DNA of 40,229 nt from Welwitschia mirabilis (lineage: Eukaryota > Gnetophyta > Gnetopsida > Welwitschiales): positions 294,276,276 through 294,316,504 of the forward strand of contig JBOZIK010000001.1 of the NCBI GenBank assembly GCA_051453625.1. The letters run 5' to 3'. Numbering within the stretch: the first letter of the stretch is position 1; every line of letters begins with the position of its first letter. The position numbers and the translations under genes were made by a program. The notes under the pieces are model-generated. The model was given only the letters and a program-made list of their open reading frames with translations, was not told the DNA's origin and did not search any database. Of the stretch, positions 1-11,868 are shown piece by piece.

Positions 1-1394
1 CCTTGGCCATCTACTAGATTCTTTCTTAGCTTTATTCCTTAGTTTAAGTTATGAGACTACTTGATCATCTTTAACTTAATTCATGTTTAACTTCCATAAG
101 TGTTATCATCATTAAGTAATTCTTTACTTTGGGTTTTCATGTGATATAGATTGGATTTAGCAATATTAAGATATTCCAATATCTACAATCAATCGCCTTG
201 ATTATTTTATGCTAAAATATCAATTATGTTAATCTGATGCTTACTCTCAATCATATACTTTATTAATTTATTATTTCAATGATTAATAAATGCTGTAAAA
301 ATTGGGAAGTCTAAGTTAATGGAAAAGAATTTAAAAAAAAGGAAAATAAAAGCAAGAGGAAAATATTAAAAAGAATAAAAAGAAAAATGAATTACCCTCT
401 TGTAATTATATCATGATGTACTATCGTAAGCATACTTGGGTAAATTTTCCAGAGAGGGGCCTTTGGTAGTATGATATGGTAGCTATGGGGACTCTACTAA
501 AGGATTAGTTGGCCATGATCTAGCTTTAGTTTATACATCTTTATTCTATTGGTAGTGATTGCACTTCCCTCATCATTATGAATGGTGTTGTTCAACACCC
601 CATTAACTAAAACTCTCTTCACTCTGAGGCATAGACTTCAAGAGCATATGAGTATATTGATCATTGGATGGTATCTTATCAAATTATTATGATTGTCATA
701 GATGAAGAAAAATTGAATTATAGTCCAAACATGACTTGATACCTTTCTAAACATAACCATTAGATATTATCATCATTATTACCCTTTCAGATGGTACTCT
801 GTGGTGTTCTACATTGAATCATGCATTTCTATATTAAGTATCTTTATAAACTTACCAAGAAATTTTCCTAAGTTTAAATTTTAGATAAAGGTTAATCTTC
901 TTCATGTTCTATCTTATCCATTTTCCTTTCCATCTTATCTTAGTTTATGATTTGATTTTCTCAAAGTCCTTTTTTTAACGTTTTTCCAAAATAATGTTTA
1001 GAACTTTGTCATTTTCCAGTCTAATTATTACATTCTTTTACTACTCAATTATTATACATAAAATTAAATTGACTTTTTTCTTGACCATATTTTTACATGA
1101 TAATATTGATGCTTTCCTTTCTTTTGATAATTTCCTTTTTATAACTCCATTTTCTACTTAACCTTGCAAACATGAAATCTTATCCTACTTCACTTTTCCT
1201 TCATGACATATGTACCTTTTATATGATGTTAAAATTAATGATTTATAATATACATTAATTTTAATTATGCTTTTTTATAGATGTATTTCACATGTTGTAC
1301 TCTTAATTCTAAATGATATACATGTTTTAAGTCTCTTTCGTCAGTTGTCTCACAACTTATTATTTACTTACTTTGTCAAGGACTGACAAATGCT
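1..1394 (+). other. 3' non-coding internal part of an LTR retrotransposon
   Basis: This AT-rich stretch has no coding frame I can recognise. It lies directly upstream of a polypurine tract and LTR, so it is most simply the 3' untranslated internal end of the same element, whose coding part would lie left of the window. This is inference from position only. Confidence 0.4.
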
Positions 1395-1405
1395 AAGTGG
1401 GGGGC
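1395..1405 (+). promoter_or_regulatory. Polypurine tract of LTR retrotransposon
   Basis: The sequence aagtggggggc lies 2 bp before the LTR start. A G-rich purine run in this position is the usual plus-strand primer site of plant LTR retrotransposons. It fixes the element's orientation as plus and marks the LTR as the 3' one. Confidence 0.65.
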
Positions 1406-1649
1406 TATGTTATGATGCTAACTTAACTATTTAATACAATTGTGAAGTAAATTTTCAGGTCTTATTAACAAGTTTTTCTAGGGATTTATGCAAATTGTAA
1501 AAAGTTTCATACAGGCCAAAATATGCAATAATATTTTAAATAAGAAGCCATTTTTGGATAATGATTAACCAAAGCAAAATAATGAAGATATATTGGTCAT
1601 TCTCACTATCATGAAAATAATAGAGGGGACAATAGTAAAAAAAGTATGG

Positions 1650-1775
1650 TCATCCTCTATCTTGTGGGGATGATGATCAGGATGACAGTCAGCATTTTTG
1701 ACATGTGCTAAGCATTAGTTGGCAGATGGGGTATCATCCCCTATGTCATGGGGATGACACGAGGGATGACACTCA
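1650..1775 (+). repeat. Two 42-bp direct repeats with hairpin in the U3 region
   Basis: Units at about 1650-1692 and 1734-1775 share the pattern tcatccYctat...tggggatga followed by gatgaca. The second unit holds a perfect inverted repeat, tcatcccc (1734-1741) against ggggatga (1750-1757). They lie just upstream of the TATA box, where LTR enhancers often sit, so an enhancer role is possible but not shown. Confidence 0.55.
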
Positions 1776-1803
1776 AAATAATTTGTAATCTTAATTAAAC
1801 TAC

Positions 1804-1810
1804 TATAAAA
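1804..1810 (+). promoter_or_regulatory. TATA box of the LTR
   Basis: The motif tataaaa, followed by gg, lies about 400 bp into the LTR and just after the U3 repeats. This is a normal place for the retrotransposon promoter, with transcription expected to begin about 30 bp downstream. Confidence 0.5.
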
Positions 1811-1907
1811 GGATGCATCTAACTTGTACCTATTCATTTCATACCCTTTAGCAACCTATTCCAACCTATAAATAGATCTTTGTAGACCCTATTCAAATCA
1901 TTTTTTG

Positions 1908-2206
1908 CATCTACATTCTTGTAATAATTGGCAAGAAGATCCATCCTACTTGTGAGAAGAACTACCTTAGTGTTAGGCAAAGAATCTTTTATTAAGGAGT
2001 TATTACTTTCAGAGGATGTACTTTAATTTTACTAATAAAAAAATCATCTTTTTCATCTACATTCTTATGACAATTGAAAATTGTTAGAGGCAAGGAGATC
2101 CATCCTACTTATGAGAAGAATCACTTTGGTGTTAGGCAATGAATATTTCATTGAGGAGTTATTGTCGTAAGTGGATATACTTTAATTTCATTAATAAAAC
2201 TATTGA
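1908..2206 (+). repeat. Diverged 146-bp tandem duplication in the LTR
   Basis: Unit 1 starts at 1908 and unit 2 at 2054, both with catctacattctt. Shared blocks include agatccatcctact, gtgttaggcaa and ggagttatt. The duplication lies downstream of the TATA box, so it would be in the transcribed part of the LTR. Confidence 0.7.
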
Positions 2207-2317
2207 TTAAATTAAAATATTTTTAAATGTTTTATTATTCTTCCTTATAGCTTATCTTAATTGCAATTTAAGTGACATGAATAAAAACCAATCTAAGTGA
2301 CAGTAGATTGAAAGTTT

Positions 2318-2430
2318 AATTAATTCATTGCATTAGAATGCATTTATTACATTAATTAATTCATTGCTTTAGAATTGCATTTATTACATTGCATTTCATT
2401 TCATTACATTGCATTGCATTCCATATTCAT
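2318..2430. repeat. Low-complexity attaatt / gcatt repeat tract
   Basis: Short motifs such as ttaattaattcattgc and tttattacattgcattt recur many times. It is a degenerate simple-sequence tract inside the LTR, with no sign of coding function. Confidence 0.6.
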
Positions 2431-2668
2431 CTTTACATTATTTAATTTTATTTCCTTAAAGAGAAAGTTTAAAATATCTATTCTTCTCTTTATGAAAGAA
2501 ATTCTTTATATTCTCTTTCAAAAGTCTTTTTTAAGTGTACTACATTTGGGTTGATCCCACTATACAAATGTGTATTATGTGTAATTAGATATTTAACTTT
2601 TTAGATGTTGCAAGTTAAATTCGATCTTTAGAATATTGGAATTAGAAGCATAAATATGCATCGTAACA

Positions 2669-5390
2669 AAAGTAATATTGTTTAACTGCATAAATGATTT
2701 TAAAGTACCCTTTTCTACCACATTCCTTGTATATTTTATCTCTTATTGATAGTTAAAACTTTTTCAAATGACCCATTGTGCTACATATTGAACATGGAGA
2801 AAGAACATTCTTGTATTTTACTTTGACTTTGTCTAAGTTATAACTATGTAAAATTTTAAAATTTCTCAATTTTTTTGTTAATTAAAAATCAATCCATGCA
2901 TAGAAGTGAATGAGGAATAATCTTATTGCACTAACTATAATAGGAACCAATTTTATCATATTTTCAAATTATGATGCTTAGTCTGTGATAAACTTCTTAT
3001 TCCATAACACCAAGCTTACTCCCCTTAGTTTCACCTTGGTTGGTGACTTTTGGAAAATCTTTTAAAATCCTCTCTTAATGTTATCTAGCTAATGTCAGGC
3101 CTTGATCACAAAAAACATATGACCATCTAGATAGAACACTATTTATGTCCTATTCTATTTCAAACTTAAACAAAATTTTCTCATCTCCAATAGTGATAAC
3201 TTGGACCATATTTATCCCTATTCATTTAATTGTAATCCATTTCATGATTATTTCTATATTTGGTCTAGAGCTATCCAAAACAAAACAACTTACTAAACTA
3301 TATTTGAAACACTCCTCTACTGCTAGGAAATGCTCCAGAGGAGCTTTGATTTTAAAAACTCCATTCTCTTTAAAGAAATGCATACTAGGAAGATCCATTG
3401 ATATACCTTACAAGCCACTTAAATTGTAGCTTTATGGATCATCCTACATTATTTATAGGAAGAAAACTATAAGGAACTACTTTAGAAATCAATTTAAAGA
3501 AGAAAAACTACCACTGCATCTTATAATCCCCACAAAAACTAGGATTGGAACACACCCTTATCCCTAACACCAACACTCTTGTAACTCCACCTATTATGAT
3601 TGCCTTGCCTACTGTGACTATGCTATGATGTAATATCATGCCTCCCTACTTCCTCTTCATGAAGCATCACTGAAACCCTCAAAGATCCTCCCTATTTGGA
3701 TTAATGTGTTAAGATAACCATCTATGCTATTTGTGGTTTTGAATGAAATAAACTTATATCTAAATTTAGTATTTTTATTATTCTTTGATATTAATGTTAA
3801 GCATTCATGAACCTATTATTAAATAGTGGATAATTCTTATAAGGTATAATTCTAAAGAGATATATTCATTCTGATTATGTCTAATGCTTGGAAATTCTTA
3901 AGTTATTTAAGCTTATTATCAAGTCAACATCACAAGTTATATGAAATTTATTTTTACCCAAGCTCATATGATATGTTCTAATGTATAGAATGATCATACT
4001 ATGATCATTTATACTATAAAGAAAACATCAAAAAGTAAAGAAAAATAATTAGAAAAGAATAGCACAATTTTCCATTTACCATTGATTTGTAAACAGAAGA
4101 AAAGGGAAAAAGTTTCAAGATTATAAATATTATTGCACATAAAGTGGATCTACTAGGCTTTATTAGCTTAACTAATTATGGTTAATCATTTATTTGATAA
4201 ATTAAGAATAATTTTTGAATTACATGTTATCTAGAAATGATTTAAAAAAAATATTATACCAAAAAGGGAATAGTAAGGATTAGTAGTGCCACTAGTGTGT
4301 AAAACATAATAGGGTTTTAAGTAAAGACACTTAATCCTAAAATCATAGGATGTAATTTGTATTTTATGATTAAGAAATAAGATTAGTATAAATTCTATAG
4401 ATAAGTTTATAATTTAATGAATAATTAATTTATTATTTGTGACATGCATTTAATATTTTTTTAATTTCTAATATCGTTGCATTGTAATAAGTTGTAATGA
4501 TAAAAGTAATAATTATATATTAGCTAACACATAGAGCATTAGGATTTAATTAGACGTGGAGAGAAAAAAATATATATAAAAATAAATAGAAAAAACTCTT
4601 ACTGAAGATTAGACTACTACATTAGTATTTAGAGATAGGTGAAAAATGGTTCTAAAGCAAATATTAGCTTAAAAAATCTGAAGGTAGAGTTTGTAGGCAC
4701 AAAAACTAATCTTTTATGTCCCTCTAGGGATGTCTTCAGAAGGGAATAAAAAATACAAGATCAAAAGGATGGAGAATGAAAGCAATGAAAATTTAGGATA
4801 AGAAAATGAAGCCTTCTATTCTAAAATTGGTTCTCAAAGAAACATTTTAATATCCCTTCCGAAACAACTTCTATAACAAATGCTATATGATTTAAAGTTG
4901 TTATTTGCTATCATGTGTTTTCATGGAGCATGCCCCGCCTCTTGTAGAATTTTTAACCTAGGTTGTAGATAATTAAAAAGCTAGGGGTATTTGAGTTTCA
5001 TTAGTAAAAGATTTAAAGAATGACTTTCTTTTAATTCAAGTTGAAAGTCCTTAGTAGAAATACTAAGCAATTCAAATCTTAATATACAAGGTTAATAGTA
5101 CCTTTCTTACTTTAAATAATTGGATAAACGATTTAATCCTAAGAACTTATCATGCAATCTTTTTAGCATAGGTAGAGTTTCCTAAGATTCCTTTCTAGCT
5201 GAATTATTATTTAAACATTATTATATAAAACTTAAGAAAGGTTAGATTTTTGGGAAAAAAATGACTAGCTACTGAACTTGTTCCATGCAATGAGTATGCA
5301 TTGATATGGGTTTAAACTAACTAGTTCCAGAAGAGATTCAACTCACTCAAGGCAATTAATCAATAATCATTTCCATTTCATATCGTATTT
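2669..5390. other. AT-rich region, no recognised gene
   Basis: I find no gene. A 94-codon open frame at 3145-3429 (+) is hydrophobic at its N-terminus and resembles no family I know. The right part may include the 5' end of the decayed LINE-A, whose boundary I cannot place. Confidence 0.5.
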
Positions 5391-6095
5391 TACATCTACT
5401 ACTATTTCAAAAAACAAGGACACATTAGACTTTAATGTTCCAAACTAAAAGTAAAGAAGGAACATGAGGCCCAAAGCTCAAGGGTGATTATGTAAGTTAA
5501 CAATTAAAATGATCAATCATATTCCACTCCATATTGCATGTAGATTAAGATATAAGCCTCTAAAACTAATGTGAGAACTACTATAGTAAAAGAACACATC
5601 TTACCTTCCCTAGAAACTAAAATGTAATATTTTTGGCAAATTCCAAATAATTAAAAAGAGAAAAACCTAGAAGCAATGACTAGGAAAACTTATCAAATAT
5701 AGGCATTTCAAGTTTGATAGCATAAAATATGGCATTAGCATTCTCAATTCAGCATCAAAATAATCTTAATAATTTTTCTTCAGCTATTCGAAATGGATGA
5801 ATTACCATTATCCATATTATTCTTGGCCTTGGATTTATTTGAGTGTTATTTTAAATATAGATCTGACTAATAGTTTTAGTGCTTTATCTAACTTGCTAAA
5901 TATGAAAAACTTAATGGAAACTAAGAGTACTCTCTTTCCAATAACATCATGAAGTGCAAATCTTAGAATGTTAGAGGCCTAATAGATTCAAATCATGCTT
6001 ACATTATGAAGCATCCCATTTCTCCATGTCCTTTGATTTTTTAACTCTTTAATAACTTAAGTATTCTAATGTAGCATTATATATTAGATTGAATA
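5391..6095 (+). mobile_element. LINE-A, left part (ORF1 remnant and start of ORF2)
   Basis: At 5391-5450 (+) the reading YYYFKKQGHIRL-stop-CSKLK resembles a CCHC zinc knuckle that has lost its first two cysteines, as expected for LINE ORF1. At 5949 a frame starts MKCKS-stop-NVRGL, which matches the start of plant L1 endonuclease (SWNVRGL) with Trp turned into a stop. The frame runs on, with decay, to a block resembling the catalytic QE-x-K motif, and reaches 6095, where LINE-B is inserted. The coding sequence resumes at 12110. The ORF1 assignment is tentative; the endonuclease start is firmer. Confidence 0.6.
6085..6095. repeat. Target-site duplication of LINE-B, left copy
   Basis: The 11-bp sequence tagattgaata is repeated perfectly at 12099-12109. 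The two copies bracket LINE-B exactly: the poly(A)-like 3' end lies next to this copy and the 5' UTR end next to the other. Confidence 0.8.
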
Positions 6096-6364
6096 CTATT
6101 TTTTCTGAAAAAAGTATATGTATTAAACTAGGAAATCTACATCAGGGGCGAAATCACCCGAGCATTACAGAAGCATTGAACTGTTTATAGTAGCAAGGAC
6201 AGCAAACCAAAAAAGGAGGGGTGAAACTGCCCCTCAAAAAAATGACATATCAAGAAGTTGCCTAAAATAGTGCAAACACTAATGGAAACAGCCATATGAA
6301 AAAACTTAAGACTGCTAAAAACTGAGGGTGAAACTTCCCCTAGAAATTAGAACTTATAAAGAGC

Positions 6365-6631
6365 TCAGAATACCAAGGAAGAAACCCAAAAAAAAGAGGA
6401 TTCCAGTCCTCTATAGAAAGGAAACATGTTGTCATGGTTGTGTTCAAGTAAAAATCTGTGAAGGTCGTTTGAAAGCATCTCAAAAGCTTGATTGATTTCC
6501 TTAAATTCTTCAGCACCAGTCAGGCTCTTATCTGGATGGAAGCGAAGAGCTTTCTTCTTGTAAATTGACTTTATAGCTTGGGGTAAAGCTCGGTGAAAGA
6601 GACCCAGGATAACAAATAGGCATCTTTTCAA
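6365..6631 (-). pseudogene. J-domain (DnaJ-type) at the 3' end of LINE-B
   Basis: An 88-codon frame without stops. It shows J-domain features in order: a helix I-like FVILGL, a basic helix II (AIKSIYKKKALRF), the invariant HPD loop at once after it, and a helix III of the form AEEFKEINQAFEMLSN. J-domains bind Hsp70 and stimulate its ATPase; HPD is the essential contact. The frame opens upstream with no ATG and is in register with the Pro/Ser-rich frame at 6893-7129, with stops between, so the domain is the C-terminal end of a longer decayed protein. It lies within the LINE-B boundaries and in its orientation. Whether it came from a captured host DnaJ gene is inference. Confidence 0.75.
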
Positions 6632-6892
6632 ACCCTGAATCGTTGCTAGAAGAACCTACCTTTTGGCTACATTTATGTCAATATCCTAAGTTTAGAATTG
6701 GGATTCCATAGAAGAGGAGTCAGCAGTAGAGCTTTGGGAAGAGCTAGGGCCTGAATATAGAGAAAGATAATGCTGGGCATGCCCACATTATTCCTAAGAA
6801 GGGTGAGTTAGAGAAGAAGGACTTGAAGCTGGGGAAGGGTGAGATGGAGACTGAGCTTGAGATGGACTAAGAGGATGCTTCTCACGAGTTTT

Positions 6893-7653
6893 CTATTGGG
6901 CCAAAGGTGAAGACGATTCTTTTAAGTGAGTTGGGGACAAAGACGCCCCCCTGTTACTAGGGCTGGAATGAGCTGTTGTTTCTTCAAGAGTAGGATTCCT
7001 AACGGAGGAGGAACTTCTGGAAGATGTTCTCCTAGGAGTGGTCTGATGAGGACAGCGATGGGAAGGAGGAGGAGGGGCTCTCTGGCCCAAGCTTCTTGTG
7101 CTGCTCTCCAAGGGGCTAGGATTAAACATGAGTGCCTTAAGAAGTCCTTACGCTTGAGCATTTGAATGAAGAAATATGGAAGATTCACCAGGCTTCCCAG
7201 GTCAAGAGCCTTAAGAAACACGAAATAAATTCCAGAAAGCTTAAAACAATTACCAGATTAGATGAAATATTTGTCCATCAGTTCTGCCCCGAGTCCCCAC
7301 GGGAGCGGTAATGCCTTCCTGCTAATATTTCCACTGGATAGTTTAGGAATTATACCTAAAAAGAAATGGAGAGCTTCTCATTGGCCTCTGCTTCCGAACA
7401 AGATCCTCTCACCTTTTGTTGGAACCTCTAACAACCTAGTAAAAGATTCTTCAGAAATTTCTATCGGGGTTCTTCTGAAAGTTGTTCACCCTCCTCTCCA
7501 TTGCCTATAAAAAGGGGCAATATCAGCCCTCATATCTCCTCTCAGTTTGTGTAGAAGGGTTCCCCACCCCACTGCCTATATTTTTTTCCACAGTTTTGGG
7601 CATCCCTCAAAGAGGCCTGGGTCAGCAAGATCATAGGTTAAAGTGGCTCCCAT
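6893..7653 (-). pseudogene. LINE-B accessory coding module: novel domain plus Pro/Ser-rich linker
   Basis: One frame runs from the zf-RVT knuckle (7918) through 7653 to about 7090, broken by stops only. An ATG at 7653 sits in a strong context (gccATGGga), so this may be a separate ORF3 or a C-terminal extension of ORF2. Residues visible include W..A.GWGTLLHKLRG, FYRQWRGG, FRRTPIEISEESFTRLL and a VPTKGE block. The style recalls the domain called putative plant transposon protein found in plant retroelements, but I cannot confirm that without a profile search. After a frameshift near 7100, a Pro/Ser/Thr-rich linker follows (7129-6893 and on to about 6700), in the frame of the J-domain. At least four in-frame stops (TAG, TGA, TGA, TAA) make it dead. 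Confidence 0.6.
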
Positions 7654-10600
7654 GGCAATTTTAATTTGAGAATGATTGCAGATTATCTTTCTAGCTATAT
7701 AAATAGGGAAGGATAAGGGGGCATTATAAAAAATTAGACTATTTCTGATCTACCATATTTACCATAAAGTTAGACAAATCCAATTCACTAAATGCATGTC
7801 AGAGGTGCCGCAACTTTGATAGTACTTTATCATTATGACAATTAGCTTCTTGCTCCAAATGCATTCATAAAAGAGATGCCGTGTTATTTCTGGATTAGAC
7901 TGACAGATGGGACATTTAGTATTAACTTAAAATCCTCCTTTTGATAATTGATCTCTTGTCAAAATTTGGTGATGCTCTTTCAGCCAAAAGAAACTTTAAT
8001 TTTTTCCATTATTTGTTTCCCTCAATGCTTCTTGTAATTATCCTGTTTGCCATATTTCTTGATCAATATCTGTTTGGATGCTTTACTCTAAGAAACATTT
8101 AATTCAGAAAGTTATTAGTGAGCTTTATAAAGATGCTTCCATAGATATGATACCCCATGCTCAATTGTCCAGTTTCTGTACTTGTGATTAATTAAGTCAC
8201 TCCATGGCTGCCCTCTTTCTTGTAATCTCTTTAGAATCCTTTGAGCTCCTGTGAGAATACAATCTTTAGGTTTTTGAATTCCCCATCCTCATAATTCCTC
8301 AGAATGAGCTATGATTTCCCATTTATAGAAATGTATTCAATGGTGGTTTTTCCCCCAACCAGATAAAATCTTTTAAGATCCTGTCATTTTTTTGTATGAT
8401 ATTCTTTAAGGGGGTGATAACGGAAGCTATATACCAAAAAAAATAAATTAGACAAGAATTTTAAGAATGATTTTAGCCTTTGATGACAGAAATTTGTTGT
8501 GCCAAGGGCTGCACCTCCTTTGTATAGATTTCAGAATGTAATTCTAAGTACTTGTCTTCCACCAATTCTGTAGAGGAATGCCCAGGTAGATATCCTGAAG
8601 GTCTCTTAACTTTGCATTAATAATGCAGGCAATTGCATCCCTTCTGATATATTGTCTGCTCAAGGTATGTATTCTTAATTTGTTCCAATTAGTGTGAAGT
8701 CTTGATGCCTCTGCAAATGTGTGCATAGCATTTTTTATAGCTTTTGCTTGCTGACAGGTCGCCTTGGTCATGATGATGCTATCGTCTGCATAGTGATTAT
8801 TGAGAAAATTTTGACTTTAAATTTTGATTCTTATAACTTTGTTATTTTTTAAGAAAACCTGTAAAACATTCATTACAAACAGAAAGAGGTATGGAGATAG
8901 AGGGTCCCCTTGTCTCAAACCTCTTTCCATTGAGAAGAAGTTTGATCTGTGACTATTGAGCTCCACACTAAACTCAGCCTAAGCCTACATGTCTAGCAAT
9001 AGGTTAATAATATCTTGAGAGAACTTGATTTTTCTAAGAATGCACCCTAAAGCTTGTCAACTAACTGAGTCATAAGCTTTTGCAATATCTGGTTTAGCAA
9101 TGAGAAATGAAAATTTGTGCTTTGTAACAAAGTGAATAAATTTCATGGGTCAAAAGGATTTGATTTTGGATATACCTAGAATGAATGAAGCCGGATTGGT
9201 TCTCTGAAATCACGTTGGGAAGCATAGGGGCTATTCGGTCAACCATAATTTTTGCAAAGATTCTATAAATAACATTGCAAACCCCTAAGGGCCTAAAGTC
9301 CTCTAGTCTAATGGCATCCCTTTTTTTCGATATGAAGACCACTCTAGTTCTGTTCATCTCTATAGGAATCCATCGATTGTGAATATTTTCTGCATTGCAT
9401 CATGGAAGTTATCTCCTAGAATAGAGAAATATAATTTTAAGAGTTCAACTGGCCACCCATCATGACCAAGTGATCGATTATTCTTTATCGATTTGATTGC
9501 AGTTAGTATCTCCTCTCTACTTAGGGGTTTACTTAACATTTAGTTATCCTCCTCTAAAACCTTCTTATTTCATGGGATTAGGCTGGGGGAGATATCATCC
9601 CATTCCTAGACTCTCTGGAGATGGGCCTATAATTCCTTTGCTATTTCCTCTTTGTTTTTTTATGACTTAGTATTCTACTGTAAGCCTTTTGATTTTGTTT
9701 TCAGATCTATGCTGGTTGGCCTGCTAGAAGAAGAATCTAGTATGTCTATCCCCTTCTTTAAGCCACTTGATCCTTGATCATTTTCTCCAATAATGTTCTT
9801 CGTCCTCATTTATTTCTTGGAGATCCATTAGGCACTGATATTTTTTGTTTTAAAGGCTTTCCTGATTACCTTCCTTCTCCTGTTTTATTTAAATGCATTT
9901 GAGTTCTTCCTTGATTTCAGCTTTTGAATTAAACCTCTCCTTGTCTTTCCTTCTCCAATCTAATGTGAGCCTTCAAGGTATTGAGGCCTCTGTATAAGAA
10001 AGTGATAGGTTGTATACCATCTTACTATGCCCAGATCTTTTCTAAGAGCTATCTAGTTTCTGTTTGATTGATCTAATACTGTATAAAACGAGGTTTTCAG
10101 GGATGAAAATGCTCCTACTATAAGCATAATGAGACGATGATCTAAGGCAATCCTATTTAGGCCACGGACTTCAAGAGGAAGTTTAGCTAGATGTTTCCCA
10201 CCCATCCCTTTGTCAATCTTAGACATATTAGCCCTATACGTCTCTTATATTCAACCATGTGTATTTCCAACAAGTGATGGGTATATTTGTGAGGGAGTAT
10301 CTTACCAAAAAATTTTTTAGAATAGAAGCCCCTCTAGAGTTCTAGTTATCACTAACTAATTTTTTCCAGTGGTGGAAGCATTGATTAAAGTCGCCCAAAA
10401 TTATCCATTTGGATTTGTCCACTACATTTCTTTAAGCTTCTTTCAATACTACGGCCTTGTCTAGATTGTGTTGCAGGATGTAAATATTTATAACGGTTCA
10501 TCCTTCATTCTTAATGAAAATCGTAATGTAATTCTGACTACTGCAAATCAGATCTGCCTCTTTTTTAGTAGAAACTAAAAGACCACCAAAGTTACCTCGG

Positions 10601-10776
10601 GCTGCTATGCTACAAGAGGTCCACTCTTGCCCCATCTTCATGTTTTCCATGTCTTGTTTTATCTTCATCTCCTATAGGCAGACTAAATCAATATTATATT
10701 AACTAATCAGATTTCGTAGGGTCTTTTTCTTATAGGATGACCCTAATCCCCTACAGTTCCATGAGAGACAATTCAT
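7580..10776 (-). pseudogene. LINE-B ORF2: endonuclease / reverse transcriptase
   Basis: Starts at an ATG at 10776 with MNCLSWNCRGLG, the N-terminus of L1 APE-type endonuclease, which nicks target DNA. Reverse transcriptase blocks follow: FRPLGVCNVIYRIFAKIM and SENQSGFI in 9094-9357; the catalytic YADD, intact, at 8781-8792; and a YLGIPL block near 8580. A zf-RVT knuckle, CPICQ...RHLFYEC (CX2C-X8-H-X4-C), lies at 7846-7918, then the usual LINE tail pattern W.IW.IRNSLIF. Stops and frameshifts break the frame many times, including one in the endonuclease shortly after the start. The frame past the knuckle leads without a shift into the accessory module. Confidence 0.85.
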
Positions 10777-10799
10777 TAGAGGTGTTTTTGCCCCTTTCT

Positions 10800-11868
10800 A
10801 TATGCTTGTCCTTTTTTCAATGTGTCTTTGATAGTAGCTTGGGAACTATTTGTAACATTCTCTGCTGTTTCTTATTCTTGTAAGGTTCTGTTGCTAGGTC
10901 TTCCCTTTGTCTGGGTTTCCACTTCATTAGATTCATCGTCTTGAAGGTTAAGTTGGGTGTGATTCTCGTCCACGAGAAGTTGAAATGGGTTTTCCGGTTT
11001 TGGATCTTTTTTTCTCTTGCTTTTCTTTGAAAAAACAGTGGTGTTTTTTCTAGTTTATTCCTTCCTTTGCTTGTGTCTACATATGTTCTGATTATGATCA
11101 GTCTTCCCGCAAAAAAGTGCAAGTTTCCTTTTTCTTTTCTTCAATGTCAATTAATCTCTTCTAGCATTCTTCTTGTAGGTGACTTAATCTTCCACAATGT
11201 GAGCATTTATTCTTGAGAGGAGCACATCTTCCAGAGGGGTGTCTTGATTTTCCACAGGTTAAGGAGGGAATCAGAAGGTTCTCATATGTGACTTCTAGAT
11301 CATAAGTTCCCCATTTGGATCTAAACTTTATAGATTGGATTTCCTTAGTATCTTTGAGACTCATCCACACACAGAATCTGGCTGAAACTAATCTAGTTTA
11401 TTTAATCGTGATTCGATCTAGCTTGATCAGATCTCCAAACTGATTGGCTATTCTTCTTAGTAGATCTTCATCCCAAAACTTTAGGGGAAACTTGTGGATG
11501 CAGATCTAAATCAGAAGTTTCTTAAACAGGTGTAGGTCTGATTGCATTCATTTAGCTAGGGCGAGGCCTCTAACTCGAAAAAACCATGATCTTCTTGTGA
11601 TTATTTCATCCCAATCTTATTCATTGTCTAGCTGGAATAAAAACAGCCCTTATGGAATTATAATAACATCAATCTTATTAATCCCTGTCCATTTCATTGT
11701 GACCCAAACACCGATCCAATCTAACTGAGGTCGAGGGCTAGATGAGACAAACTTGCNNNNNNNNNNCGATGAGGCTGAACTTAAGCTTTTTCCTGATTTC
11801 ACTACATGCATCTTCGTGATGTCTAATACGAGGGATTTCCCTTCCCTAGAGAATTGGGTCTTCTCCAT
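10800..11868 (-). pseudogene. LINE-B ORF1: DUF4283-like RNA-binding protein with CCHC knuckles
   Basis: The frame starts at ATG 11868 after a 230-bp 5' UTR. It shows the plant L1 ORF1 pattern: a DUF4283-like region with WDE-LL-R-I-NQFG-L-KLD, then W...YENL-IPS and cysteine-rich knuckles at 11161-11250 (CGKSRHPSGRC, then CSHCGRLSHLQEEC). The C-terminal part is basic and Lys-rich. Such proteins coat the LINE RNA. Stops interrupt it, and a 10-N run at 11757-11766 hides a few codons. ORF2 begins just downstream. Confidence 0.7.
11757..11766. other. Short assembly gap (10 N)
   Basis: Ten unknown bases lie within LINE-B ORF1. The same frame is open on both sides if ten bases are taken literally plus a shift of reading, so the true number of bases is uncertain. 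Confidence 0.95.

Larger units (their letters stand above)
1408..2668 (+). mobile_element. 3' LTR of a probable Ty3-type retrotransposon
   Basis: The segment starts tgttatgatgc and ends gcatcgtaaca. These are 11-bp inverted termini with one mismatch, and they keep the TG...CA ends needed for integration. A polypurine tract sits just upstream. Inside are U3 direct repeats (1650-1775), a TATA box (1804) and a 146-bp tandem duplication (1908-2206). At 1261 bp it is an ordinary LTR length. No internal coding region is in the window, so the Ty3 rather than copia assignment is a guess from the G-rich tract. The 5-bp target-site duplication cannot be tested because the 5' LTR lies outside. Confidence 0.65.

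Noticed and set aside
1650-1775. CRISPR-like repeat pair
   Set aside because: Only two imperfect units, inside an LTR in plant nuclear DNA.
3145-3429. 94-codon open frame
   Set aside because: Hydrophobic and low in complexity, no known motif, no promoter or neighbour that supports a gene.
7262-7510. Plus-strand open frame of 82 codons
   Set aside because: Antisense of the LINE-B accessory module, whose minus-strand frame makes better sense.
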